A DNA stretch of 64,000 nucleotides from Breviolum minutum Mf 1.05b.01 (GCA_000507305.1 DF239848.1:1-64000), one strand, 5' to 3'; shown: positions 46,191 to 57,394, counted from the stretch's first letter. Translations and numbers: made by a program. Notes: generated by a model from the sequence alone, not told the origin.

Positions 46191-46589
46191 CATATCCCTG
46201 GAACATAGCCCAGACCCCCAAACCAACAGTTTATGAAGGAATTCCTTTCATCTGGGGTATGCTCCAAGGGTATGTTGGGGTTCTCTTAGAGATTAAGGTA
46301 GTTCATCTATTATTTCATACATTATTTCATGTTATTTCATACGAATTCATGTTGGTTTGGCTGGTTCAACTGCATGGCTATTTATGTAGCTGTTTCTATT
46401 TTAAAGTAGATGTTGGATGGTTTCATATAAATGTGTAATATTGTCTTTTTCAACAATTGAATTCCACCCTTTGACTCATCAAAACAAACTTCTTCGGTGA
46501 GCCTTTTTGAAGCACCAGTGTCAAGTGACCAGTTTTTCTTTGTGGATCCAACTATAAATGGGGTATACAAACATTCTGGTTGTTTTACT

Positions 46590-46798
46590 CTACTGTGAGA
46601 GCCCTAAACCTACCTACTTGTGTGGGTTTTCCCAACAAAATTAAGGATACATTCGGGCTTTGGAGTGTCTCTTTGATTGATTTTCTTGAGACTTCCACAA
46701 ATCCCCATCGATTTCTCAAAAAAAAATACCAGAGAGAATTCGACAAAATCGGGTGTGTGAAAGCCTCATGTCTTGTTCCGTTTGGGGACTTAAATTAG
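46590..46798 (+). CDS. Possible 3'-terminal exon
   Basis: Frame to TAG/TAA at 46796-46798 with VSLIDFLETSTNPHRFLKKK then YQREFDKIGCVKASCLVPFG. The composition looks natural. No family recognised. Confidence 0.35.
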
Positions 46799-47084
46799 GA
46801 AGTCGATCCTTATCAAAGTTTTGGTCGTGTTTTTAGAAAACCACTCCGTTTGGAAGATTAACATAACAACAGTCACAAAATACCCCAACAGTTGTTTAAC
46901 TGAACATTTCACATTTCATATATGCAAAAATGGTCCGATTCTTTTGTTCACTGGCAGCCAGATGGTTTTGAACACCCCCCCCACAAAGCTCCAGTGTTTC
47001 ATGGGAAGTCAAGGGTACCTCCCCCCAACTTAATTTCATACCAGGGCCAGCCGGCGATTTCGTGGCATTGCAGGGTGGTACCCT

Positions 47085-47754
47085 TAGTTTCCTCCACTCC
47101 AGGTCCGAGCAAATTGCGGGCATTGCCATTGTGTGGTTGCTGATGTTGGCGGCGAGCCTTCACGGTGCCAACCTGGAAACAGCAGGGAAGCAACCAACAA
47201 AACCAACAGAATGGCATGGTGGTTTCACCATACCCATCCATTCAAAAACACCCTATCCAACCTTGGGTCCCAAGAGAAATCATCTATCTATAGTCAGTCT
47301 ATTTTATATCTTACAAAAATTGAGGCCTGCCAAGGTTCCTGGAGAGAACCTGTTAAGGGTGTCTCCAGGAGTTGATGTTAACGGCACAGTTTTGGGATGC
47401 ACATTCCCGAATCAGATCACGGGGGTTCCACCCTCCGGAAAGGTTTTTTTTTTCGGATATATATAGGGGATTATACTAACTACCCAGTTAGGTGGGGATT
47501 GTAATAACCAATCGTGGTGGTTGGTTTCAATTTGTCTATTTTCACCCCCCGAAAGTTGGGGAAATGATTCCATATTTTTCAATGAAGCCGACACCAAGCC
47601 ATCAGTAGAGAGAGGAGCGGCTTGGTGGAGGGAATTGTCATTGGTCGCAAGTGGTGTTTCGTTTGCTGCAGGTCTTCCATACTGTTCAGCCAAGTATGGA
47701 GTCTTTGTTGGCCAAACTGACTCAATTGGCATAGGGTACGTGGCAGAAAGCTGA
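47085..47754 (+). CDS. Possible two-exon gene end with one membrane segment
   Basis: Exon A (about 47085-47447) has a predicted membrane helix (GIAIVWLLMLAASLHGA) and a later stretch VPGENLLRVSPGVDVNGTVL ending GVPPSGK before a GT. Exon B begins about 47610 (after GTAGAG) and reads RGAAWWRELSLVASGVSFAA then LPYCSAKYGVFVGQTDSIGI to TGA at 47752-47754. The intron between them is a hybrid of family E and family C sequence. The product is unknown. Confidence 0.4.
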
Positions 47755-48063
47755 AATGTGTATTACACTGTATTGCAAACAGCACGTTGAGAATGATATT
47801 TGGCTTACAGCCCTCCCTTCGGTATAAGGTTGAAGCCGCTTTTGACCTTTGAATCAGATACATCCACTGGTGTTGTCCTTTTTAAGTGTCTCATCGTGGC
47901 CAGTTTGCTTGGCGGCTTTGCTTAGTACCTTTGCCATGGTTATGCGGCAAACTCAGAAGTTTGGCTGGTCAGCGGTCAGCTTCACAAACGATGCTTGATG
48001 GTTTCGAGCAAGCACAAAAAAACCCAGAGAGTTCTGGAGCCCACTCTGATTCATTTTAGGAAA

Positions 48064-48273
48064 AACCCCCCAGAAGTTGAACATACATACTGTTGATGCT
48101 TCAGAAATCCGGCGAGTTTTCCCACCTGGGATGTATAAAACCCCGGAAATCATGGGATCTACCTATCAACTGGTGAACGATTTCTTCCATCAGCAGTAGC
48201 CCCTGAAACCAATAGGAAAGGATCGTCTTCCAACCATCATTCTTCAGGGGCGAGCTGTTAAACTTCGGTGGTA
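48064..48273 (+). repeat. Family B element carrying a nested family A element
   Basis: B left end ACCCCCCAGAAGTTGAACA and right end GCTGTTAAACTTCGGTGGTA are inverted repeats. The A element at 48088-48198 splits it at TA. Confidence 0.85.
48088..48198 (+). repeat. Family A element nested in family B
   Basis: TACTGTTGATGCTTCAGAA to TTCTTCCATCAGCAGTA. Confidence 0.88.
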
Positions 48274-48378
48274 TATAAAGATATATAAAGAACAAAGATC
48301 ATATCAAATTGTATGCAATCCTGAGCAGAACATCCATTGTAACATTCCATCATGTGTATCCATGTGTGCTGGGGTGAA

Positions 48379-48503
48379 AAAAAAACTCCCATTGGTTTCC
48401 CTGTAGTATGGGGATGGTCATCCAACCAATAGTAAGGGTTTATTTATATATACCTATTAGAAGCATTCCCTATTTTCATGTGGGATGACCATCCCCAGTT
48501 GAT
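48379..48503 (+). repeat. Family K element
   Basis: AACTCCCATTGGTTTCCCTG at left and GTGGGATGACCATCCCCAG at right, with a GGGATGGTCATCC block near the left that pairs with it. Confidence 0.65.
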
Positions 48504-48538
48504 GGACCCTGGCTCATGTGTAGTTTTTCCTTCCCTAG

Positions 48539-48677
48539 TTCTTCGCCGAGGACATGGCGTTTCCAAGCCACTTCATACCTGAATCCCATCGATTGGCTTA
48601 AGGGTGGTGAGGACTCTAAAGAGATGGCCGGAGTGACAACCTTGGACTGTTTAAGTTGGCGGCATTTGGATATATAA
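48539..48677 (+). CDS. Unassigned 3'-terminal exon
   Basis: After a pyrimidine-rich acceptor (TTTTTCCTTCCCTAG) a frame runs about 46 codons to TAA 48675-48677: RTWRFQATSYLNPIDWLKGG, EDSKEMAGVTTLDCLSWRHL, then DI. No family recognised. Confidence 0.42.
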
Positions 48678-48852
48678 AATGTGTTGAAGTTTTATTTAGG
48701 CTCCGTGAAACTAACAGTTCGCACCTACCAGGGAGACGGGCCCCGATTCCAGGATCCAGAAGTCTTCCTCTCGCAGCGATTTTCATCAATCTTCAGCTTC
48801 CAGCCGTTAGTTGTTCCTGGGTAAAAATCTATTTTCATCAAGTCGATCCCAA

Positions 48853-48957
48853 TACAGTTGATGGTTCAGAAATCCGGCGACTTTTCCCACCTGGGATGCA
48901 TAAAACCCTGCAAATTACTGGGATTTGTTTTTGATATTCTCCATATCAACTGATGAC
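48853..48957 (+). repeat. Family A element, right end decayed
   Basis: TACAGTTGATGGTTCAGAA to the diverged CATATCAACTGATGACTA. Confidence 0.65.
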
Positions 48958-49142
48958 TACGTATGACTTCGAAAATTTCAAAAAGTGATGTATATTTTTA
49001 AGCCAGGACCGTCACCCCATGACCTTCCCTATGGTAGCCTTTGCGACTGGATTCCTGGGTGCCATGTTAGGCGACCGTGCGGCCTTGGGTTTGCGATTCG
49101 GGATTTTGGGTGGTGAAAAAAAATCGTTCAAGACAGTTGTTC

Positions 49143-49258
49143 TACAGTTGATGGTTCAGAAATCCGGCGGTCACCTGTTGATATGGTAAATATCCCATTA
49201 TTTACAGGGTTTTATACATACCAGGTGGTTGCTTGGGATTTCTGAACCATCAACAGTA
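49143..49258 (+). repeat. Family A element
   Basis: TACAGTTGATGGTTCAGAA to TTCTGAACCATCAACAGTA. Both ends use the TTCAGAA variant, giving long perfect inverted ends. Confidence 0.88.
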
Positions 49259-49566
49259 TCATTCTACATTGTTCTAAAGATCCTTTCACTGTTACTGTGA
49301 ATACGATGTCATACCAATTCACATACTAGATTGTTTCAAAAACCTCAGAAATATGTCATCAGCGTTTTCCTTTGACCACTCATGATCACTAATATACTGC
49401 GAATCAAGATGGATGTGGATGACAGACCATACATCCTTAAAGTACTATAATGTAAAAATGTACTACTAGTCCGTACTTTGCTGTATGCCTGCTTTTGGAT
49501 GGACTTTCCATACCTATCTTGAACCTAGATGATATTTGATATTTACATATCTCTATATATATACTT

Positions 49567-49866
49567 CAGCAGGACAAAAGTTTATAAATTTTGGGGGGTT
49601 ACGTTTTATCAGTGGATTTGACACTTGACATCGCCGTTCTATTGGCGGCCCCATTTCCACTGACACTTGACATCACCGTTCTATTGGCGGCCCCATTTCC
49701 ACCCCGAACTAAATTATAATACTATATATTTAGTTCGGGGTGGAAATGGGGCCGCCAATACAATGAGCCCAAACATGGTGTAGGATTCTAAGGGGAAAGG
49801 GTTGGACCACTACTTAAAATTGTGTAAACCCTGCCCTATTAAAAATTTATAACTTTTGTCCTGGTG
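49567..49866. repeat. Family L MITE, copy 1
   Basis: Outer ends CAGGACAAAAGTTTATAAA and ATTTATAACTTTTGTCCTG are inverted. Inner GGCCCCATTTCCACCCCGAA and TTCGGGGTGGAAATGGGGCC are perfect inverted repeats. A direct duplication of GACACTTGACATC lies inside. Confidence 0.9.
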
Positions 49867-50109
49867 GTGCGTCCCGGATGGGTTGAAGCATTGCAGACAA
49901 AGGGCATTTAGCAAGGTGAATGCAGAGTTAAGCAGGTGACACCGACACTAACTCTTTTTACAACGCCTCTTGGAATTGGATACTGATGGTTATGATGTGA
50001 GATGAAGGTCATGATGTGAGATGAAGGCCATGATGTGTGAAGGATTTTTCCGGATCTGATATTTTGTGCAAGAAAGGGCATTGGCCTACTAAATCCTTTC
50101 ATTGGCTCT

Positions 50110-50411
50110 TCAGCAGGACAAAAGTTTATAAAATTTGGGGGGTTACGTTTTATCAGTGGATTTGACACTTGACATCGCCGTTCTATTGGCGGCCCCATTT
50201 CCACTGACACTTGACATCACCGTTCTATTGGCGGCCCCATTTCCACCCCGAACTAAAGTATAATACTATATATTTAGTTCGGGGTGGAAATGGGGCCGCC
50301 AATACAATGAGCCCAAACATGGTGTAGGATTCTAAGGGGAAAGGGTTGGACCACTACTTAAAATTGTGTAAACCCTGCCCTATTAAAAATTTATAACTTT
50401 TGTCCTGGTGG
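50110..50411. repeat. Family L MITE, copy 2
   Basis: Differs from copy 1 by only a few bases (for example AAATTATAATAC versus AAAGTATAATAC) and lies 543 bases away in the same orientation. Confidence 0.9.
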
Positions 50412-50892
50412 TGTATATACGTACATGTTTAACATATACTTTTTTGAATCTCATCATATACAGTACGTGTACATGAAATTGGATTCCAGTATGGATTACC
50501 TTCATCTTCCACAAAAGGACGACTTCCCTCACCCCTGGTGAGTCGGTTGCCCCGATTTTCAGGCCTCGGAGGTGGAATTCTCTTGAGCCCTGTGTTGATC
50601 GAGGTGGGAATCTACATGGTTCCCACCCGAAATGCTGGGTGGAAATACACGTTGTGAAAATGGAATAGACATATGTATATATATATATATACATATATGT
50701 GTTATTCAAAATTATCTTATATTATCTCATATTATACTGTAGTGTATTGTATCATCTTATATATTATTTTGTGCTATGAAAATTGTGTTGTTTGATCATC
50801 TTGTTTCACTTTTTTGAGATATTTGTATGTATATTCTGTAATACAGGGATCGTGAAGATGTTATCCCTCCACCTCTCACTCCACCTCTCAGG

Positions 50893-51162
50893 TTGGCATG
50901 CACAGCGAAGCTGTCCAGGTCAGGAGATGTCAGGGCGTTACGGCACCCGGGATGCAGACGTGTGTGTTTTCACCAAACAGGGAACCCATGTGATTTGGTG
51001 AAGCAAACACAATTTGTGGCTAGGCCACCGTGGCCAGTTTCGTATTTCTGCCAGGGGGCCTTGGATGGGAAGTTGGAAGACTTTAAACTAAAAAACTCAG
51101 ATGCAACTTCCAAAACGGAAAACAACTTCCAGCTAGTAGCCGAGAGTTTCTCAAAGTTTTGA
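50893..51162 (+). CDS. Possible exon
   Basis: Frame to TGA/TAG at 51160-51162 with FVARPPWPVSYFCQGALDGK then LEDFKLKNSDATSKTENNFQ and LVAESFSKF. The second half looks clearly coding. The start is uncertain, and another frame is open in the first half. Confidence 0.37.
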   Translation: MACTAKLSRSGDVRALRHPGCRRVCFHQTGNPCDLVKQTQFVARPPWPVSYFCQGALDGKLEDFKLKNSDATSKTENNFQLVAESFSKF

Positions 51163-51289
51163 ATATGGTTTTTGTTTTTTGGATTGATACTTCCAGAATT
51201 TCTTGAACTGATATGAGATTTAAAAAAATCAAACATGTTTTCTTGCATGTTGTTCTTGTTGAGTAGAGTAGATGCTTGATTTGTTGGCC

Positions 51290-51587
51290 TCAAAACCAAC
51301 GAATGTGGATGGGGTCAACATGGGATGCAAGGTCGAGCTCTTTGGCAACCATCCAGTACTTCATGATGGATCAGTGCCTTGGACATGGAAAGATGTACGA
51401 CTCAACAAGGATGGATACTGCTGATGGGTGAAATCCTGCACCAGTTGATAGGTAGTTTATCCCATTGTTTATAGGGTTTCATACATCCCAGGTGGTGCAG
51501 GATTTCAGCAATCAACAGTATCTTCAAGATGAATTTCTTTTTCGACATTGCAAAAAATATCAAGATTTGCAGAACATGTGCGATAAG
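51290..51587 (+). CDS. Exon interrupted by a family A element
   Basis: The sequence up to 51415 and from 51521 to 51587 joins without a stop in two of three frames once 51416-51518 is removed. The exon ends at GATAAG followed by the consensus donor GTAAGT. One frame gives ATIQYFMMDQCLGHGKMYDS before the junction, the other GCKVELFGNHPVLHDGS. I cannot choose between them. Confidence 0.42.
51416..51520 (+). repeat. Family A introner-like element inside an exon
   Basis: TACTGCTGATGGGTGAAATCC to GGATTTCAGCAATCAACAGTA. TA borders, 103 bases removed on excision. Confidence 0.88.
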
Positions 51588-52345
51588 GTAAGTGCAATTT
51601 GTAGTGAAACTTTGAATAATTGATGATAATTCTGGATATCAACCTCTCATGTCATGCCAATGGCTGTTTGATTGGTTTGGCGGATTTAAGTTATTTCAGT
51701 TTTCCCCAGGGCAATTTTTTTGGAGTTGAGGATTGTGTGGCACTATGCTTTGTGGTACGGCATGGTGGCAATTGCTGCAACCTTTCTGGGACAAACTGCT
51801 TGCGAGGAAAGGGTTCAACGGTGGGTCAACGGAGTGGGATCAATTCTTGGATCTTGGAAGCTCTTGGGAATTGCAGTAGATCAAGTTACAGTATGTTTTG
51901 CCTTTTGGAGCAAAATTTAAGATGTCATTCCTTGACAAATATTCTGCATCCTCCATCATTTTATCATTAGTTCATTCTATTTCATCATTATTTCATCATA
52001 TTTCATACTTGCCCCATATTTGCTCATCAAATTTGCCCCATTTCTACCTGAAATTGAATTTCCTCGAGGAAACTAACGGGTTTCATTCCATTTTCCTCCA
52101 CTTTTGGGCCCGTCGCCTCGGGATTCAACAAAAACTCCGACAGATCTTCATCCGTAAGCGACGGCGCTATTCCTTCATCACGCTACTTGACCTAAGAGTT
52201 GTTGCCGGGAATGGGGGGAGTTTGCACCAGCAAACGTGGAATGATACCCTAAAAGGTACCCCTAAAATATTCCCTAAGGTTGTTTAGGGTATATACTGTG
52301 TAGGGGCTGAAAAATACCCAGTTAGGTGGGAATTATAATCAATCT

Positions 52346-52440
52346 TGGTGGTGGTTTCAAATATTTGTTTTCACCCCGAAAATTGGGGAAGATGAACCCA
52401 TTTTGATTATTTTCAGATGGGTTGAAACCTCCGACTATAG
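52346..52440 (+). repeat. Family C element abutting a family A element
   Basis: GGTGGTGGTTTCAAATATTT to GGTTGAAACCTCCGACTATAG. Family A begins at the next base. Confidence 0.82.
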
Positions 52441-52552
52441 TACTGTTGATGGTTCAGAAATCCGGCGAGTTTTCCCACCTGGGATGTGAAAATATTGGGA
52501 TGAACTACCAACCTCAACTGGTGCTAGCCGGATTTCTGAACCATCAACAGTA
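52441..52552 (+). repeat. Family A element
   Basis: TACTGTTGATGGTTCAGAA to TTCTGAACCATCAACAGTA. Confidence 0.9.
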
Positions 52553-52561
52553 TGTCTACCA

Positions 52562-52656
52562 TGTTGCCCTCCCTGAAACTAATGGCTTGCTGCGCACAAA
52601 AAAGATGGTTGGAAGATGAAAGTGTAGGGGCGAACTGCTAGTTTGAGAGAGTGTTT
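52562..52656 (+). repeat. Family B element
   Basis: CCCTCCCTGAAACTAATGG to GAACTGCTAGTTTGAGAGAG. Confidence 0.7.
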
Positions 52657-52921
52657 GTATGGGTTGATAGAATGTTGATCGATAAAAAAACATATTTAAC
52701 ATCATCGACATCCTGCATCGGTTGAGAGATAAAAGGTAGTAAGTATGAGGATATCTTAGTATATTGGAATTGATCATATACTGAAACTTTCCGAAAGTAG
52801 GGTTTTGGGAGTTGTTTTTGGTATCAACAGTCTCAAAAGTCTTTTCAACTGGACAATGTTGAGCTTTCCAGGCTCATGACTGTATATCCAAACGGGCGCA
52901 AAACAACGGTTGAGGCAGTTC

Positions 52922-53019
52922 TACTGTTGGAAGAAATCCCAAACAACCACCTGGGATGTATAAAACCCTGTAAATAATGGGATGTTTACCATGTTGGTGT
53001 AGGATTTCTTCCAACAGTA
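52922..53019 (+). repeat. Family A element, short-end variant
   Basis: TACTGTTGGAAGAAATCC to GGATTTCTTCCAACAGTA, a perfect 18-base inverted pair lacking the GATGG block. Confidence 0.9.
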
Positions 53020-53325
53020 GGATTCATCAATGTTGGTTCTCTTTGGTACCAACTCAATGGACAGGCTGTCAGTGGCATCAGTGTTGCTTCTCTCATTGAT
53101 TTGCCTGTGCGTCGTGGGGACGAAAACAGTTCCTTGGCATGTACAATGTACAAAGATATACGAAGATTAAGATCACAGTATATAGTATAGTGTATATGTA
53201 ATATATTTTCAATATACAGTATTGAGATGGTTTGAGTGCTGTGATTTCTTCAATGGCAAGCACAGTTGAGTACTTGTGGGTACTTGTAATAGGTAGCCGC
53301 TTGAGTTATTTTATATTCCTCTCAG

Positions 53326-53483
53326 GTCCGCGTGAGACTGGACACATACTGTTACTAGCTAGGTTGAGAGTCATGAATCTACCAAAGGCCTACAAAAAAA
53401 AAGGTGAAGGCGAACCATCGACAAAAACCCTTTGCAAGGCAAAAATCATGTTTGGTGCTTTTTTTCCCCGCACATCTTCTTAA
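53326..53483 (+). CDS. Unassigned 3'-terminal exon
   Basis: A good acceptor (TATTCCTCTCAG) opens a frame to TAA 53481-53483: PRETGHILLLARLRVMNLPK, then AYKKKGEGEPSTKTLCKAKI and MFGAFFPRTSS. Basic C-terminus. The family is unknown. Confidence 0.45.
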
Positions 53484-53658
53484 ATGATACTGGCCTTTTC
53501 ATACAAGGACATTGATGATATTGTTTGCATATTGTTTGCATGTTTTGCCGTTTTGCCGTTTCGTTTGCCTTGATGTTTCCCTCATTTTTGATGCCGCCAT
53601 GTCGGCATATTTCATGCATTTTAACTGGTTGGGGTTGGTTCACCTCAACCACCTAGTG

Positions 53659-53802
53659 ATGCATCTTAACATCCTTCCCTTCGCTGAGGTAGCTCACGAC
53701 TACGAAATGGGCAAACCGTTGGGTTTTAGCTTCACACGTCTCTGCAGCTTGGCCCTGGAGAAGTTGGAGAGATGCCTCCCGAAAAACAAAGAGCAAAAGT
53801 TT
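53659..53802 (+). CDS. Possible exon between two elements
   Basis: Starts after a family C-like right end (CTCAACCACCTAG) and reaches a family B left end. Reads MHLNILPFAEVAHDYEMGKP then LGFSFTRLCSLALEKLERCL. Flanking by elements on both sides suits an exon. The family is unknown. Confidence 0.38.
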
Positions 53803-53906
53803 TTCCCTTGAAATATAGCCGGAAATAAACGCCCCAAAAGGAAAGGACAGTTGTCTTCCAAGCATTAATTTTCTAATATGATATTAGTTAGTTTCAGGGG
53901 AGTGTA
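53803..53906 (+). repeat. Family B element
   Basis: TTCCCTTGAAATATAGCC to GTTAGTTTCAGGGGAGTGTA, with AGGACAGTTGTCTTCCAAGC inside. Confidence 0.72.
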
Positions 53907-54008
53907 TTAAATGGGACCCAATTTAAAGATGTGACCACACCTTGTTGCGGGACGCAACCCGTTCGCATCGAAGAGACTTCAAGCTGTTGGTCTTGATGTT
54001 TTATGTCT

Positions 54009-54167
54009 ACTTGGAGGATCATCCCAGGACTCGTAAGTAGTTAGTGACTCCCATTTATAAGCCATAAAACGGCCACTTGGAAGGGGAACAACCATATTTT
54101 AGGTATACTCACGATCACCATGGTTATTAACCACTTACAGTTTCTAAATGGAATGATCCTCCAAGCA
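54009..54167 (+). repeat. Family D element
   Basis: CTTGGAGGATCATCCCAGGA to AATGGAATGATCCTCCAAG. Confidence 0.85.
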
Positions 54168-54257
54168 AGCTCTGTTTTTTTGTTGAGGCAACAGTGGACG
54201 CGGTTCCATTATTCGGCCGAATGTAGCTCTGGGTCACTTGGTAGTTGCATTTTGCAG

Positions 54258-54405
54258 CAAAGTCAAGCCATTTCAGATTGACAGCTTTTTTTTTGCTGTC
54301 AAGGACGAGAATCAACTATTTTTTGATGATGCTTACAACTTACAACCAATTGCAGGATGCATCAAAATTTTGAGTTGGCAATCAGCAGGGCTGAGCAGCA
54401 CTCAG
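54258..54405 (+). CDS. Possible internal exon
   Basis: Reads VKPFQIDSFFFAVKDENQLF then DDAYNLQPIAGCIKILSWQS and ends CACTCAG before GTAATG, a good donor. The opposite strand is also open, so the strand is uncertain. Confidence 0.3.
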
Positions 54406-55121
54406 GTAATGGTGTTGCAATGCTGCACACCAAACCCTGAGATGCCAATTTCCTAGGTGCCACCGGAAGTCACACAGGAAGTCACACTGGAAATGGGTGA
54501 TTAGTCAAGGACCAGAGCTGAAAATTGAAGACATTCCGAGTTGTGCATAGCTTGGAAAAAAAACATTCAGGGATGGCAAATTCAATGGGAAGTACTTAGT
54601 TAACAAAAATCCATGATTGATAAGTCTAAAAGATCATCCATGATCCATGCCGTAGTGCAACAAGTCGTAACAAGTAATCCCATGTTTTGAAGAATAACGA
54701 CAAGTTTTGGAATTGTTTTACCTTCAGGTCAAAATATATGGCACAGATACCAAAAGGCAGGTTAGTAAAGGGTCCTTATAAACCCATGTGTAGGGACTGT
54801 GCCATCTACTTTTCAGTTACTGTAAGTTATGGATTACGGTGATTTATATTTATATACCACCAACAACAACTCCACCAAATCATTTGCCACCTTAGGTGGG
54901 TATCACTAAGTCCTGGTAATATCACCACCTCCTACAATTCCATTCCAACAACAGCGAAAACCTGAATCACCTCGTTGCCGCGTTGCCATTGAAAATTCAT
55001 AGTCCCAAACTTCTCAGCTGTTTGGAAAATTGTGGAGGCGTCACTTGAAACTCCGCGCAGGGACCATGACTGCCAAAAAGGGGACCTGATCTTTGCAGCT
55101 GGTACACCCCTGAAAAATTAT

Positions 55122-55220
55122 TAGGTGCTGGTTTCAAATATTTTTTATGTTCACCCCTAAACTTGGGGAAGATTCCCATGTTGACTAATATTGTTCAAAG
55201 GGGTTGAAACCACCAACTAG
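55122..55220 (+). repeat. Family C element
   Basis: TTAGGTGCTGGTTTCAAATA to GGGTTGAAACCACCAACTAG. Confidence 0.85.
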
Positions 55221-55552
55221 ATTAACACGGTTCACCTAACAATCTCCCTTCATTGACAAGGAACATCATCATGGTCCATCCACCTCCATGACATTTAGGT
55301 TCAAAAGGCCTTAATTTTCCAGTTTTTTTTTGCATGTTTTTTTAGCTAAGCTTGCAAAAGCATGGAGTCAACTGATGGAGTTTAATAGTCAGACAATGGA
55401 GTCATAGACTGAAGATGTTTCCCTTTTTGCGATGGTTTCGAAAGTTCTTGCATCCAAAAATGCTTCCATAAATCACGTTCTTTTTCGGCTCAGTCTCAAG
55501 TCGGACTTGAGCAAGCTGAAGCATAAAAAGCAAACAACGGGTATAGGAACAA

Positions 55553-55682
55553 GATCAACCACCTCAGTCGAATGGAGAACATGCTTGGAATAAAAGATAA
55601 CTTAGATTTCTTGAAGCAAAATCTTCAGATCTTTGGATTTGACAAGCTAATTCCCAGCAACTACAACTACAACAAGCGCTGA
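55553..55682 (+). CDS. Unassigned 3'-terminal exon
   Basis: About 40 codons ending TGA at 55680-55682: YRNKINHLSRMENMLGIKDN, then LDFLKQNLQIFGFDKLIPSN and YNYNKR. The acceptor is one of two AGs near 55540-55558. Natural composition, unknown family. Confidence 0.43.
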
Positions 55683-56710
55683 AACTCAGCAGTTGTGTTT
55701 TCTTGTGTGTTTTCTGAACGAAGAAAACTTCCCAAACCCTGAGCTTGCCAAATCAAACAGTCAAAACAACCAGCCCTTCCGGGAACACACGCCAACACGA
55801 TAACCACAGGTGAACATGTTTTAACCCACCCCAGCTGTGGGCCGAAGTACATTTTCCATCGTCGGATGAATGGCCGTTGATTGGAGATGTCCAGTTGCTC
55901 ATGCTTCAGCAACTTGCCTGCATATTTCGGGGGGGGGTGGGTAATTTTCAGTGAAAAATGGCTGCAATGCTCGGTGTGACACCAAGAGTTGCCATGGTGA
56001 CTCTTATGGACTCTTATGGAAGGAAGGTTATGTTGTGTATAGACATCGACTACGAAAGTACAAGTTGCAAGTTGAGTTAGAGTCAAGACAGCTGATACAT
56101 CCATTCTGGATTCATTTCTGACATATATGCTGCTTCATTTCATTTCAAACGATTTAGAGATCTTGAAAAACACACCACACCCAACACCCGATGATTTGCA
56201 AGTCGTGCCGTGCAGGTGGCGTTTGGGCGGCCTTGCAAGACTTTTGGCCATCAAAAACACGATGGGCAATTCAGGCAACTGTGATGAAATGCTGATTTTG
56301 GGCAGGGTGTTTGGTTTATCATATTTTATCATCAATGTGACTTTCCTTAGATAAAAGAAATACATGGCAAAAAAAATATATAATTAATGCATAATAGCTA
56401 ATATATCAACAATTATCTTCCAAGTTAGCCCCGAAGGACAATGACCCTTGCAATATGCTTCACCCTAGAAGTGTTGCCAAAAACGTCACCATCTGCGAGC
56501 ATCTCCCCACCCGTTTGGCAGGCCGACGATCTTCGAAGCTCGCGAACATTTTTTTTTTGGGGGGTAATTGGGAGGGTGGGGAAAAAATCGTTCCAATTGG
56601 GCAGCTGCCGTTTGAATAACCGCGTGACACGAAAAACCTCAAAAGAGAATGAACATGAATGAACATAAGCGAAGGTCGATTCGAGAAATTGCACGAGTTT
56701 TGAACAAACA

Positions 56711-56817
56711 AAGCTGGTTGTTTAGGGTATATTAGGGGATGAGATCCTACCCAGTTATGGTGAATTTTTCATTAAACCATGAAATTTCAGGATCCCGTCA
56801 TTAACCAACCAGTTCGA
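56711..56817 (+). repeat. Family E element
   Basis: GCTGGTTGTTTAGGGTATAT to CCGTCATTAACCAACCAGT. Confidence 0.82.
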
Positions 56818-56819
56818 AA

Positions 56820-56961
56820 AGGTGCCAGCAGGTGTGTGGATGTCAGGGCTAAAAACCTACGAAGGTTAGGATTTCCTGGAGAAAACTGCTATTTTCCGTA
56901 TGATCAAAGGAGGTTCAGTTGGAAAACTTCCAAGAAGTACGAACGTGAACGTGTATCATGA
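56820..56961 (+). CDS. Possible 3'-terminal exon
   Basis: Starts right after the E element and ends TGA 56959-56961 with NLRRLGFPGENCYFPYDQRR then FSWKTSKKYERERVS. A related coding-like phrase (TFSWKTS) occurs near 32820 with third-position differences. The family is unknown. Confidence 0.33.
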
Positions 56962-57248
56962 CAAAAGTAGTCCATGTTTATCTTATATATAATGTGTGAG
57001 GAGAGAGAGGCAGAGATCTAAATCTAGATGGTGGATTTTTCTGATGGTCACGATCACTAGGTGTGAGCACCATTTGAAAGGTACTTTTTGCTAATAATCT
57101 AAAGTGAAAGATAAACTTGGCCTGGGTGCTGATGCGCATTTTGATATTTTTGTGACACGTCTATGTAGTCATAGAGAAAAGTTGTTCGACTGGATATCAG
57201 TTGTGGGTTGTTGACATTGGACACAAATGTGACCTTACCATGACAAGG

Positions 57249-57353
57249 TTGTGGTGGTTTCAACAAAAAAAGAAATTGTCACCTCTACATCGGGAAATGA
57301 TCCAATTTGACGTTCGCATATTCTTCAGATGGGTTGGTTCAACCACCATCCAG
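57249..57353 (+). repeat. Family C element
   Basis: GTTGTGGTGGTTTCAACAAA to GGTTCAACCACCATCCAG. Confidence 0.75.
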
Positions 57354-57394
57354 ATGACATAAATGGATGATTCAGCAACAGCCGTGAAACTGAC

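Noticed and set aside
55667-56104. 145-codon minus-strand frame starting with ATG
   Set aside because: No recognised domain, no splice partners, and overlaps the end of a better plus-strand exon. Left uncalled.
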